Assembly: GCA_903970545.1 (NCBI GenBank)
Contig: CAJCJB010000381.1
Span: forward strand, 1-42,735
Source: Candidatus Saccharimonadota bacterium
Lineage (GTDB): Bacteria > Bacteroidota > Bacteroidia > B-17B0 > Aurantibacillaceae
DNA length: 42,735 nt
Direction: 5' to 3'
Both the position numbers and the translations under genes were made by a program. Under the pieces are notes generated by a model, which worked only from the letters and a program-made list of their open reading frames with translations, ran no database searches and was not told the origin of the DNA. The stretch's first letter is position 1, and each line of letters opens with the position of its first letter. This document shows positions 25,107 to 33,247 of this stretch, piece by piece.

Positions 25107-26618
25107 TTAATTGCTAACTGATTTAGATTGTGGGGCTTTAATATATTTCACTAAGTAATTATTCGCTGATTGATAATTATGGTATAAAATATCTGTTGAT
25201 TGATAATGATGTATAATTTCCCATTCTTCATGAGGAAAATTATTAAAATCCCTCTCTACAAAATAAAAATACTCGTTTTCGTACATTTCTGCCTGAATGT
25301 AATCCATAGTTACCCAATCCCACTTCCAAATTTTTACATAAAATTCAAGTGTAGAAAAAAACATCCAATACCCTCCCAAGGTAATTTTTGCAGAGGGATC
25401 ACATTGTTTAATCTTACCAAGGTCTGTCAGCATATCTTTTGTGTATCTTTCACATGACCACTTATAATACCAGCTTAAATTAAGCGAATAACAAGTATGC
25501 CAAAAAAACAAAGTAGTTAAAAGAACTAATAATCCAGAAGTTATATACTTATAGGAATATACTAATATATCTATTATAAGAAAGCTGCCCATTAAGATAA
25601 ATATGGGGTACAAAAAAACAGCAAACCTTTCCATCATAAAAGGGGTATCAAGAAAGAAATGTTGTAAAACAGAAACCAATACAATTAAAAAAAGGTTCAG
25701 CCCAAAGAAGAGAACAAATTTTTGAGTTAAGTTGATAGGTTTCTTTCTGAAAATATATAGTACGCTTCTTATCATAAAAAGGACAGAGAACCCAACAACC
25801 AATATTTTACAACCTATTATGATATAGTATTGATAGGGTGAAAAATAGGAAAACGTTTCTGCCATTGAACCTACAGTATCAATCCAAAAGCCATCTATAC
25901 CTCCAAAGAAGAGTAGTTTGAGTTGAATTATCTTTCGGATAGGTTCATAGCACAAGGCTAATAAAAGAAAAAAAAAGATAAGGTTAATATAATTTGCCTT
26001 CCATAACCCTTTGAAAGAAAAATTGTGTTTAAAAACAAAAAACTGAAGAAGGTTGTGGGTAAAAATAAAAACAAGAACCAAACTAATAAGGGCAAAATTT
26101 GCAATGGCAGCTAGACAAACAAACAATAGAGTCAAAATATGATATTTGTTTTTTTGATCTTCTATGTACCTACAGTAAAAATAAAACCCGCTCATCATTA
26201 ATGCAATGGCAATACCATAGCCACGCGCTAATGAAAAGAAATCTATCATAAACGGGTTTCCATTCATTAGGATAAAAAACAAAATCACTACCGGTGGTTT
26301 ACTATATCTATTAAATATTTTAAATGAAAAAATAAGATAGAAAATATGCGCAATAATATTGGGTAAGCGAAGTATAAGTTCTGATGTGCCAAACAATACC
26401 TGAAAAAGCTTCATAAGAAGAGTATTCAGAATATGATTGTTGGTACCTGGGTTTTGGTATGAAATAATGTCAATAAAAGAGTCATTTACCCAGTGAAGAT
26501 AAGTATCGCTCTCATCCATAGTAAAAGAAGCATGAGAAGCTTTATATATATCAAAAACAATGAGTATAATTGTTATAAGAATGAAAGCTACAGAATTTAT
26601 TTTTTTCGCAAAATTCAT
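25107..26618 (-). CDS. Multi-pass membrane protein, GT-C glycosyltransferase-like
   Basis: A 503-residue protein with about ten to twelve hydrophobic segments. After the first one comes a loop ASFTMDESDTYLHWVNDSF containing acidic residues (DESD), the position of the catalytic acidic motif in GT-C enzymes of the ArnT/PMT class, followed by GTNNHILNTLL, also common there. The C-terminal 100 residues are non-membrane (KIWKWDWVTMDYIQAEMYENEYFYFVERD). I infer transfer of a sugar from a polyprenyl-phosphate donor, perhaps that made by the GT2 at 21026, onto an extracytoplasmic acceptor. Strongly AT-rich (15 of 60 bases G or C in the line starting 25981). Gap to the holin-like gene is 6 bp. Confidence 0.65.
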   Translation of the reverse strand: MNFAKKINSVAFILITIILIVFDIYKASHASFTMDESDTYLHWVNDSFIDIISYQNPGTNNHILNTLLMKLFQVLFGTSELILRLPNIIAHIFYLIFSFKIFNRYSKPPVVILFFILMNGNPFMIDFFSLARGYGIAIALMMSGFYFYCRYIEDQKNKYHILTLLFVCLAAIANFALISLVLVFIFTHNLLQFFVFKHNFSFKGLWKANYINLIFFFLLLALCYEPIRKIIQLKLLFFGGIDGFWIDTVGSMAETFSYFSPYQYYIIIGCKILVVGFSVLFMIRSVLYIFRKKPINLTQKFVLFFGLNLFLIVLVSVLQHFFLDTPFMMERFAVFLYPIFILMGSFLIIDILVYSYKYITSGLLVLLTTLFFWHTCYSLNLSWYYKWSCERYTKDMLTDLGKIKQCDPSAKITLGGYWMFFSTLEFYVKIWKWDWVTMDYIQAEMYENEYFYFVERDFNNFPHEEWEIIHHYQSTDILYHNYQSANNYLVKYIKAPQSKSVSN

Positions 26619-26624
26619 ACGTCT

Positions 26625-26978
26625 TTAATCCTTCTTTACCCCTGCCAAGGCATCTAATACAGATGAAACAATAGATAATACTATACTAAATAAAAGTGCC
26701 GGAATAAATCCATTTACATGAAACCCTTCTACTAAATGTTTGGCTAAAATAATAATGAGTGCATTTATTACTAAATAAAAAAAACCAAGGGTGAGAATAG
26801 TTACAGGAATAGTAAGAAAAACCAATATAGGTTTTAATACTGCATTTAAAAAGGCTAATACAACAGCTAAAATAAATGCGGTAAAAAAACTATTCCCATC
26901 TATACTAACACCGGGCAATAACCAAGCAGTAATTAAAACAGCTATAGTGGATAGGATTAATTTTAATATAAAATTCAT
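26625..26978 (-). CDS. Phage-holin-family (4-TM) small membrane protein
   Basis: A 117-residue membrane protein with four hydrophobic helices and the signature AVLAFLNAVLKPILVFLTIPVTILTLGFFYLVINALII. It belongs to the family named for the mycobacterial phage holin (superfamily IV, PF04020), which is widespread in chromosomes and is not a sign of prophage. Function unknown. A TATTTTTG box at 26989-26996 lies only 10 bp before its ATG, and the GT-C-like gene follows at 6 bp, so it may lead that operon. Confidence 0.82.
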   Translation of the reverse strand: MNFILKLILSTIAVLITAWLLPGVSIDGNSFFTAFILAVVLAFLNAVLKPILVFLTIPVTILTLGFFYLVINALIIILAKHLVEGFHVNGFIPALLFSIVLSIVSSVLDALAGVKKD

Positions 26979-26988
26979 ATAATTCGCC

Positions 26989-26996
26989 CAAAAATA
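26989..26996 (-). promoter_or_regulatory. -7 promoter box in the 31-bp divergent gap
   Basis: The minus strand reads TATTTTTG, 10 bp before the ATG at 26978, implying a leader of only a few bases. The opposite gene (27010) has only an imperfect box, TAATTTAG at 26998-27005, so both promoters would overlap in this gap. Confidence 0.45.
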
Positions 26997-27009
26997 GTAA
27001 TTTAGTTGT

Positions 27010-29169
27010 ATGATTAGAGCTGTATTTTTTACATTCTTTATCTATACTAGTTGCTTTGCCCAGTATGCTAAAATGAATACTGCTCTTATGAAGGCTTTGC
27101 ATACTAATATTTCAAAAACATATCCTATTTTAATTCAGGGGAATGTTAGCGTGGTAAAAGATTTTACCAGCTCTCATAATGGTTTTTTTAAATACAGCGC
27201 CGGAAACATAAGCTCTGTGTGCCTTACAGGTCAGGCTATTCAAAAATTATCCAAGAATCCACAAATTAAACGAATAGAGTATTATGTAAATCATTTTCGT
27301 ACATTAGATGATACCTCTAACATAAAAAACAATGTACTAAAAGTTCACGAAGGAGCTTCTCCTCTATCCCAAGCTTATGATGGTACAGGAGTTATATTTG
27401 GCTTGATTGATACCGGTATAGATTTCAGACATCCTGATTTTAAGGACAGTACAGGAAAAACCCGGGTAAAATGGTTGTGGGTTCAGCAACCAAACTATAC
27501 AGGAGGAGCATATACAGGGGGTGATATCCCAGAACCATTTAATTATGGAATGGAATGGAGCAATCAGAAAATAGATAGTGGTTTGTGTGGGTTTCAAGAT
27601 TCGGTAGCTTTTGCTCACGGAACAAGAGTTGCCGGTATTGCTGCGGGTAATGGCAATGCTGATTCTATTTATAAAGGAGTAGCCACAAAAGCAGATATTA
27701 TGTGTGTAGCTCTTGATTTTAATAGTAATGGTCCTGTTATTTCTGATGGTGTAAATTATTTAGTTAATAAAGCAACATTAGCTAATAAACCTCTTGTTAT
27801 TAATATAAGTTTAGGAGATTATTACGGTTCGCATGACGGACAGGATTTACAGGCATTGCTTATAGATAGTTTAACCGCAAACATACCCGGACGTTGTGTG
27901 GTAGCCGCATCAGGTGATGCAGGAAATATACCTATTCATTTGCAGTACACCGTTAATGCCGATACTAATTTTACATTTACACGAATCCCATCTTCCAATC
28001 AAATTGACTATGGTGTATTTGCTGATACTGCCAATTTTAAAAACGTACACTATACCATTGGTGTTTACGATTCTACATATTATGTATATCAAGGTAACAT
28101 AGGTTATAGAAACATTACATCGTGTTTAAATACAGTTAAAAATGATACTATCTATAATGGTGGCAGACGCATTGGTATTGTGCAAACCTATGCTTCAGTT
28201 AATAATGGAGGAACGTACGAATTAGATGTTAATATTATTGCAGATTCTATCGGGTATTTCTGGACATTTGAAACCACAGGTTCTGGTTTTTTTGATGCAT
28301 GGTATGATCCCAATGGAGTTTTAGAGTTTGTTCCAATAAGTCAAATTCCTACAACGTTAGCGAGCATGCCCAGAATGACCTATTACAAAGCGCCAGATAT
28401 TAATCAAAATATATGTACGAGTTTCCAATGCAGTAATAATGTAATAACAGTAGGTGATTATACGGATAGAAATGGATTTATTTCCGTAGGTGGTTTGTTT
28501 GCTACACAACCCGGTCCATTTGATTCGCTTTCTACGATGAGCAGCATTGGTCCAACCCGTGATGGACGCATTAAACCTGATGTTGCAGCAACAGGAGATA
28601 ATATTGTTGCACCCGGAGCTATATGGGCTTGTCAGTATAGTGCAGGTTGTTGTCCTACTTCCGGTGCTGTTTCGCAGGATACCTTGTACACAGTATTTAA
28701 CGGAACCTCTGCCTCATCTCCGAATGTAGCAGGGGTGGTTGCTTTGTATTTTCAGAAAAACCCAACAGCTACAAACTTGCAAGTTAAACAGGCTATTACA
28801 AGTTGCGCTACTATAGACCAATATACTGGAAGTAACCTGCCCAACAATGCCTGGGGTTATGGTAAATTAAATGGATATGGTACTTTGTTGTGCGATCAAA
28901 CAACAAGTATAAAATCATCTATTATTTTTGAGAATGTGCAAGTGTATCCAAACCCTGCGCAACAACAAATACAATTTGTATTTAGTAATGATGCTAATAA
29001 TAATGCTGATTTAACCATCTACTCTCTTATAGGTGCACAGGTTTATCAAACACATACAACTGCAAATAACATTAATGTGCCTGTGCAGCAATTGACAGAT
29101 GGCTTATATTTGTACAAAATTGTAAGAAACAACACGTTTGTTTCTGAAGGGAAGTTCATTAAAAATTAA
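27010..29169 (+). CDS. Secreted subtilisin-like (S8) protease with T9SS sorting domain
   Basis: A 719-residue secreted protease. The signal peptide ends near residue 17 (SCFAQ). A pro-region follows to about 115. The S8 domain has D134 in GLIDTGID, H203 in AHGTRVAGI (usual GHGT is AHGT here) and S567 in NGTSASSPN, so the triad is complete. An insert of about 240 residues between the VAASGDAGN oxyanion strand and the serine motif is beta-rich. The last 75 residues (VQVYPNPAQQ...GLYLYKIV...GKFIKN) are a type A Por sorting domain, directing export by the type IX system and attachment to the surface or release. The peroxiredoxin gene begins 2 bp after the stop. Confidence 0.92.
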   Translation: MIRAVFFTFFIYTSCFAQYAKMNTALMKALHTNISKTYPILIQGNVSVVKDFTSSHNGFFKYSAGNISSVCLTGQAIQKLSKNPQIKRIEYYVNHFRTLDDTSNIKNNVLKVHEGASPLSQAYDGTGVIFGLIDTGIDFRHPDFKDSTGKTRVKWLWVQQPNYTGGAYTGGDIPEPFNYGMEWSNQKIDSGLCGFQDSVAFAHGTRVAGIAAGNGNADSIYKGVATKADIMCVALDFNSNGPVISDGVNYLVNKATLANKPLVINISLGDYYGSHDGQDLQALLIDSLTANIPGRCVVAASGDAGNIPIHLQYTVNADTNFTFTRIPSSNQIDYGVFADTANFKNVHYTIGVYDSTYYVYQGNIGYRNITSCLNTVKNDTIYNGGRRIGIVQTYASVNNGGTYELDVNIIADSIGYFWTFETTGSGFFDAWYDPNGVLEFVPISQIPTTLASMPRMTYYKAPDINQNICTSFQCSNNVITVGDYTDRNGFISVGGLFATQPGPFDSLSTMSSIGPTRDGRIKPDVAATGDNIVAPGAIWACQYSAGCCPTSGAVSQDTLYTVFNGTSASSPNVAGVVALYFQKNPTATNLQVKQAITSCATIDQYTGSNLPNNAWGYGKLNGYGTLLCDQTTSIKSSIIFENVQVYPNPAQQQIQFVFSNDANNNADLTIYSLIGAQVYQTHTTANNINVPVQQLTDGLYLYKIVRNNTFVSEGKFIKN

Positions 29170-29171
29170 GT

Positions 29172-29717
29172 ATGCCAAAAAAGACTTTGAAAGAAGCTAT
29201 CATAAAAAAGGTTTTGAAAACCTCTGATAAAATAGCTGCAAAAAAAACAACTTTTGTTAAACACATAACAAGAATTAAAGCAGGAGATGCTGCCCCCTTC
29301 TTTGAAGGAAAAGATCAAAACGGAAATATTATTTCTTTACATGATTTTGCAGGAAAAACTTTAGTACTTTATTTTTATCCGAAAGATGATACACCGGGAT
29401 GTACTGCTCAGGCTTGTAGTTTGAGAGATGAGTATACATTCTTAGCTAAAAAAGATTTTGCCGTAGTGGGAGTTAGTAAAGACAATGAAAAGTCTCATCA
29501 AAAGTTTAGTAAGAAGTTTGATTTACCTTTTCCTTTAATTGCAGATACTGATTTAAACATTATTAAAGCCTATGATGTGTGGGGCAAAAAAATGTTTATG
29601 GGAAGAATATTCGACGGTATTTTGCGTACTACCTTTCTTATTAAAGACAAAAAAATAATACGTGTTATTAGCGATGTGGATACTGAAGAGCACGCTAAGC
29701 AAGTATTGGAGGGCTAA
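29172..29717 (+). CDS. bcp: Peroxiredoxin of the BCP/PrxQ type
   Basis: A 181-residue thiol peroxidase. The core has FYPKDDTPGCTAQACSLRD with the peroxidatic C77 and the resolving C82 five residues later, the classic BCP pair; then VVGVSKDN and a TTFLIKDKKIIRV end. It reduces hydrogen peroxide and organic hydroperoxides using thioredoxin. Its N-terminus carries about 33 extra residues, very rich in lysine (MPKKTLKEAIIKKVLK), not present in typical BCP. No other good start exists before the core, so the extension is probably real. It lies between the subtilase and the WaaE-like gene at 2- and 3-bp gaps. Confidence 0.9.
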   Translation: MPKKTLKEAIIKKVLKTSDKIAAKKTTFVKHITRIKAGDAAPFFEGKDQNGNIISLHDFAGKTLVLYFYPKDDTPGCTAQACSLRDEYTFLAKKDFAVVGVSKDNEKSHQKFSKKFDLPFPLIADTDLNIIKAYDVWGKKMFMGRIFDGILRTTFLIKDKKIIRVISDVDTEEHAKQVLEG

Positions 29718-29720
29718 TAC

Positions 29721-30485
29721 GTGATTAAACTCTCTGTTGTAATCATAGCTTTTAACGAAGAAAAAAACATTACCCGTTGCCTCGATTCCGTTAAAGACGT
29801 GGCAGATGATGTGGTGGTTATTGATTCTTTCAGTAAAGATAAAACCAAAGAGATTTGTTTAGCAAAAGGTGCCCGTGTTATTGAACATGCTTTTGAAGGG
29901 CATATACAGCAGAAGAACCGGGCTATTACACAGGCTTTATACCCGCATGTTTTATCGTTGGATGCTGACGAAGCGTTAGATGATGAGTTAAAGAAATCCA
30001 TTTTACATGCTAAGCAGAATTGGCAGTACGATGGTTATTACATGAATCGTTTGACCAACTATTGCGGACATTGGGTAAGGCATTGCGGATGGTATCCCGA
30101 TAAGAAACTTAGGTTGTGGGATAGTAGAGTAGGGGAGTGGCGCGGCATAAATCCACACGATAAGTATGAGTTGTTTGAAGGAGATAAAGCAACAGGTTAC
30201 TTAAGCGGAAACATTTTGCATTATAGTTTTTATACTATTGAGAGCCACATAAAACAAATAGAATACTTTACCGATATATCCGCTAAGGCTTTGTTTGATA
30301 AAGGTCGTAAGCCTACATTCCTAAAACTATATATTAGTCCTGTTGCCAAGTTTATTGAAAGCTATTTATTAAAGCTTGGCTTTTTGGATGGTAAATATGG
30401 GTTTGAGATTTGCAAGAACTCTGCCTGGGCAACTAAATTAAAATACCATAAGTTAAAAGCTTTGTATAAAGAAAGCGGTACGTAA
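29721..30485 (+). CDS. WaaE/KdtX-like family 2 glycosyltransferase
   Basis: A 254-residue cytoplasmic GT2 with a GTG start 3 bp after the peroxiredoxin stop. Motifs: SVVIIAFNEEKNITRCLDSV, VIDSFSKDKT, QQKNRAI, the metal site LSLDADEALDD and the W/Y-rich acceptor region GHWVRHCGWYPDKKLRLW...GEWRGINPHD that marks the WaaE/KdtX (LPS core glucosyltransferase) group. It probably adds a hexose to lipooligosaccharide or a similar glycolipid. Confidence 0.85.
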   Translation: MIKLSVVIIAFNEEKNITRCLDSVKDVADDVVVIDSFSKDKTKEICLAKGARVIEHAFEGHIQQKNRAITQALYPHVLSLDADEALDDELKKSILHAKQNWQYDGYYMNRLTNYCGHWVRHCGWYPDKKLRLWDSRVGEWRGINPHDKYELFEGDKATGYLSGNILHYSFYTIESHIKQIEYFTDISAKALFDKGRKPTFLKLYISPVAKFIESYLLKLGFLDGKYGFEICKNSAWATKLKYHKLKALYKESGT

Positions 30486-30536
30486 AATTTTATACTTTTA
30501 CTTCTTAAAACATTTACTTAATAAGTATTTCAATTC

Positions 30537-31628
30537 ATGAAAAGGATATGCTTTAGCGGACTTTTATTATTTCTTATTCTTTCTGTAAAAAGCCAAAGTA
30601 AACTTAGTGCGGGATTTGATGCTGATGAATATATGGAAGCACTGCGCATTTCTTCTCAACATTTAGATAGCCTGCACCCAACCTATACACTTCCGATAGT
30701 TGGCAATTATCAAAAAGATTATCGCTCTCCTGTGGTGGGTTTAAAAAACAGATTTGATGTTTGGGTAAAAGATAACAGCATTGGTATTATCTCCATCAGA
30801 GCTACCATAGCTGAAAGCGAATCGTGGATAGAGAATTTTTATATGGGGATGATTGGCAATGAGGGAACCATTGTAATTAGCGACAAGCAGGTTTTTAAAT
30901 ACAAAATAGCTGCTGATACGAATGCCTATGTTCACTTAGGATGGATGTTGGGATTAGCACACATGGCTCCTGATATTGTAGCTCGTATTAATTTACTTTA
31001 TAACAAGGGCATTAAACAATTTATTATTATAGGACATAGTCAGGGTGGGGCGATTGCTTTTTTATTACGTTCATATCTTCAATATTTGGATAATAATACG
31101 ATACCTAAAGATATTGTTTTTAAAACCTATTGCAGCGCGCCTCCTAAGCCCGGTAATTTGTTTTACTCCTATGATTATGATTACATAACCCGTGGTGGTT
31201 GGGGGTATAGGGTTGTAAATAAATTAGATTGGGTACCGGAAACACCGTTTACTGTGCAAACAAGTGGTGATGTAAATAGTGTAAGCCCGATGCGTAACAG
31301 AGAAGAATCTATGAATCATCTGGGCTTTGCTTCCAAAGTGTATTTAAATTCTGTGTATAAAAAAATAAATCGTGCAACTAAAAAGTCATTGAAGTTGTAT
31401 AACAAGTATCTTGGACATACTCTGTATAAACTGATTAAAAAGAATCATCCCGAATATAAAGAGCCCGCTTATAAGCCCAGTGTTAATTATAGCATTACAG
31501 GGACTCCTATTATTCTGGTGCCGACAGAAGCATACAAACAAAAGTTTGCCGATAACGGACAGAATGCATTTTTGCATCATTCGTATAGAAGCTATTTGTT
31601 TTTAACGCAGGAAAACTTCCCTAAGTAA
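30537..31628 (+). CDS. Exported lipase class 3 family protein
   Basis: A 363-residue protein with a signal peptide (about 1-20, VKSQS). It has an alpha/beta-hydrolase core with the nucleophile elbow FIIIGHSQGGA (S168) preceded by an HMAPDIVARINLLYNKGIK helix, as in fungal-type class 3 lipases, and a conserved YCSAPPKPGN segment after it. Later His residues (for example in MNHLGF) could complete the triad. The lipid or ester substrate is unknown. The small TPR gene begins on the base after its stop. Confidence 0.78.
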   Translation: MKRICFSGLLLFLILSVKSQSKLSAGFDADEYMEALRISSQHLDSLHPTYTLPIVGNYQKDYRSPVVGLKNRFDVWVKDNSIGIISIRATIAESESWIENFYMGMIGNEGTIVISDKQVFKYKIAADTNAYVHLGWMLGLAHMAPDIVARINLLYNKGIKQFIIIGHSQGGAIAFLLRSYLQYLDNNTIPKDIVFKTYCSAPPKPGNLFYSYDYDYITRGGWGYRVVNKLDWVPETPFTVQTSGDVNSVSPMRNREESMNHLGFASKVYLNSVYKKINRATKKSLKLYNKYLGHTLYKLIKKNHPEYKEPAYKPSVNYSITGTPIILVPTEAYKQKFADNGQNAFLHHSYRSYLFLTQENFPK

Positions 31629-31940
31629 ATGACACGATTAGAACAACTGCAACAAATACTGGAGCAGGAACCCGATGATGTGTTTTTGCAGTACGCAATT
31701 GCCATTGAATATTTCTCTGCTAATGATTTTGAAAAAGCACTTGGTTGTTTAAAGAACATTATCGCTAATAAACCTGATTATTTAGCTGCTTATTATCAAA
31801 CGGGCAAATGCTATGAGGAATTAAAACAGTTTGAAGAAGCAAAAAGTATTTATGCCAAAGGTATTGAGCTTGCCCATAAGCAAAACAAAGCAAAAACACT
31901 TAATGAGTTGAGGGAAGTTTTGTTTTTGTTGGAGGATTAA
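31629..31940 (+). CDS. Small TPR protein
   Basis: A 103-residue protein without a signal peptide, composed of about two and a half tetratricopeptide repeats (FLQYAIAIEYFSANDFEKAL; YLAAYYQTGKCYEELKQFEEA). Probably a cytoplasmic protein-protein adaptor. It abuts the lipase gene with no gap, so translation is likely coupled, and the transcript then enters the GC-rich block at 31985. Confidence 0.8.
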   Translation: MTRLEQLQQILEQEPDDVFLQYAIAIEYFSANDFEKALGCLKNIIANKPDYLAAYYQTGKCYEELKQFEEAKSIYAKGIELAHKQNKAKTLNELREVLFLLED

Positions 31941-31984
31941 ATTCATTGGTTTATTAGTTACAAAATAATGTGGAATGTTTTATC

Positions 31985-32225
31985 TTCATTTCTTTGTTTG
32001 CCCAAAGAAACGAAGCAAAGAAAGTGCACCACGAAAGCCAACTTAAAGCTTTTCTTGACGCACAAACAGCCCTACATTGCCTAGAAAACTTTCGGTTCGC
32101 ACCGTTCGTGGACGCATGCCCCTGATTTAGGTAACCAACGTAGTTTGAAAACCGAGCGCAAGCCCGACAAAACGCGGAGCAGAGTGGCTTGTGTGTAGCA
32201 GATCGTTTGGTCTTGACTTTTTGTT
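31985..32225. repeat. GC-rich structured non-coding block, probable dispersed repeat
   Basis: The 404-bp gap between two TPR genes contains a block unlike its surroundings: 88 of 180 bases at 32041-32220 are G or C, against 17 of 60 just after it. No frame codes for a plausible protein. It contains stems: TTTCTTTG/CAAAGAAA (31989-31996 with 32003-32010), CGGT-TCGC-ACCG at 32093-32104, and CAAGCC/GGCTTG near 32160 and 32186. The opening with GAAACGAAGCAAAGAAAG and the closing GTCTTGACTTTTTGTTG resemble, from memory, intergenic repeats found in many copies in Bacteroidota genomes. I cannot verify copy number here. Confidence 0.5.
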
Positions 32226-32319
32226 GTAGAGGATAATGTTATTTTATAGGAACCGGAAGAATTAAACCTTAAATAGTGTTATACCAATTCTTACTAAGCA
32301 ACGGAGGGGGATTTTGCTT

Positions 32320-32327
32320 TATCTTTG
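32320..32327 (+). promoter_or_regulatory. -7 promoter box of the TPR cluster
   Basis: TATCTTTG, a perfect TAnnTTTG, 17 bp before the ATG at 32345. No clear -33 box. Confidence 0.6.
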
Positions 32328-32344
32328 CCTAAAACAAAAGCAAT

Positions 32345-33220
32345 ATGAAACACTCGTTCATTATAATTCTATCCGTTATAAGTATTAACTTTTTTGCACA
32401 AACAAATCCGGAAGATTCTTTAAAAACAGCTATACAAAATTATACTAAAGCCATTGCTTCAAATCCTAAAAACCTTAACGCTTATTTTCATAGGGGTTTA
32501 AGTAAAGGATTGTTAGATGATTATAAAGGTGCCATTGAAGATTTTACCAAAGTAATTGAATTAGACCCTAAAGATACCAGTGCGTATTACAACCGCGGGT
32601 TTTGTAAAGGAAACATAGAAGACTACCAGGGTGCGATAACAGACTTAAACAAAGCTATTGAATTAGACCCTAAAGACCCTGCCCCTTATTATTACAGAGG
32701 CTTGGCTAAAGTTAATCTGGAAGATAATAAAGGCGCTATGCTTGATTACAATAAAGCCATTGAACTGGATGCAAAGTATGAAGAGGTTTATTTTAGCAGA
32801 GGTTTATGCAAAAGTATTTCGGCAGATTATCAGGGGGCGATAAAAGACTATAGCAAGACGATTGAATTGAATCCTAAATTTGTTGATTCATATTACAACA
32901 GAGGGTTATCTAAAAGCAAATTAAAAGAGTATAAAAGTGCTATACAGGATTATAATAAAGCTATTGAACTGGATGCTGAACATGTAGGGGCTTATTTCCA
33001 CAGGGGTTTATGCGAAAATATGTTGGCAGATTATACGAATGCGATAAAAGATTATACCAAAGCGATTGATTTAAACCCTAAAGATGCTTTGTCTTATTTC
33101 AACAGAGGAAATGCTAAACAAAAAGCAGGAGACAATCAGGGGGCTTGTTCTGACTGGAAAAAAGCAGATGAGTTGGGTGATACAGAAGCTAAAGAGGTTA
33201 TTACTAAAAACTGTAAATAA
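32345..33220 (+). CDS. Secreted TPR-repeat protein
   Basis: A 291-residue exported protein: signal peptide about 1-18 (INFFAQ), then seven full TPR units of 34 residues, each with YYNRG / YxGAIxDYxKAIELDPK, giving a superhelical array. It ends with a GACSDWKKADELGD...ITKNCK cap that recurs in the next gene and resembles the one at 38794. Sel1/TPR arrays like this bind peptides or assemble envelope complexes; no specific partner is evident. The repeats are close to each other at DNA level. It is followed at 27 bp by a paralogue. Confidence 0.85.
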   Translation: MKHSFIIILSVISINFFAQTNPEDSLKTAIQNYTKAIASNPKNLNAYFHRGLSKGLLDDYKGAIEDFTKVIELDPKDTSAYYNRGFCKGNIEDYQGAITDLNKAIELDPKDPAPYYYRGLAKVNLEDNKGAMLDYNKAIELDAKYEEVYFSRGLCKSISADYQGAIKDYSKTIELNPKFVDSYYNRGLSKSKLKEYKSAIQDYNKAIELDAEHVGAYFHRGLCENMLADYTNAIKDYTKAIDLNPKDALSYFNRGNAKQKAGDNQGACSDWKKADELGDTEAKEVITKNCK

Positions 33221-33247
33221 AAGAGTAAAGCAGGCACACATCTTCGT

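Noticed and set aside
26625-26978. Holin-family protein as evidence for a prophage
   Set aside because: This 4-TM family is chromosomal in many bacteria, and no other phage gene is present.
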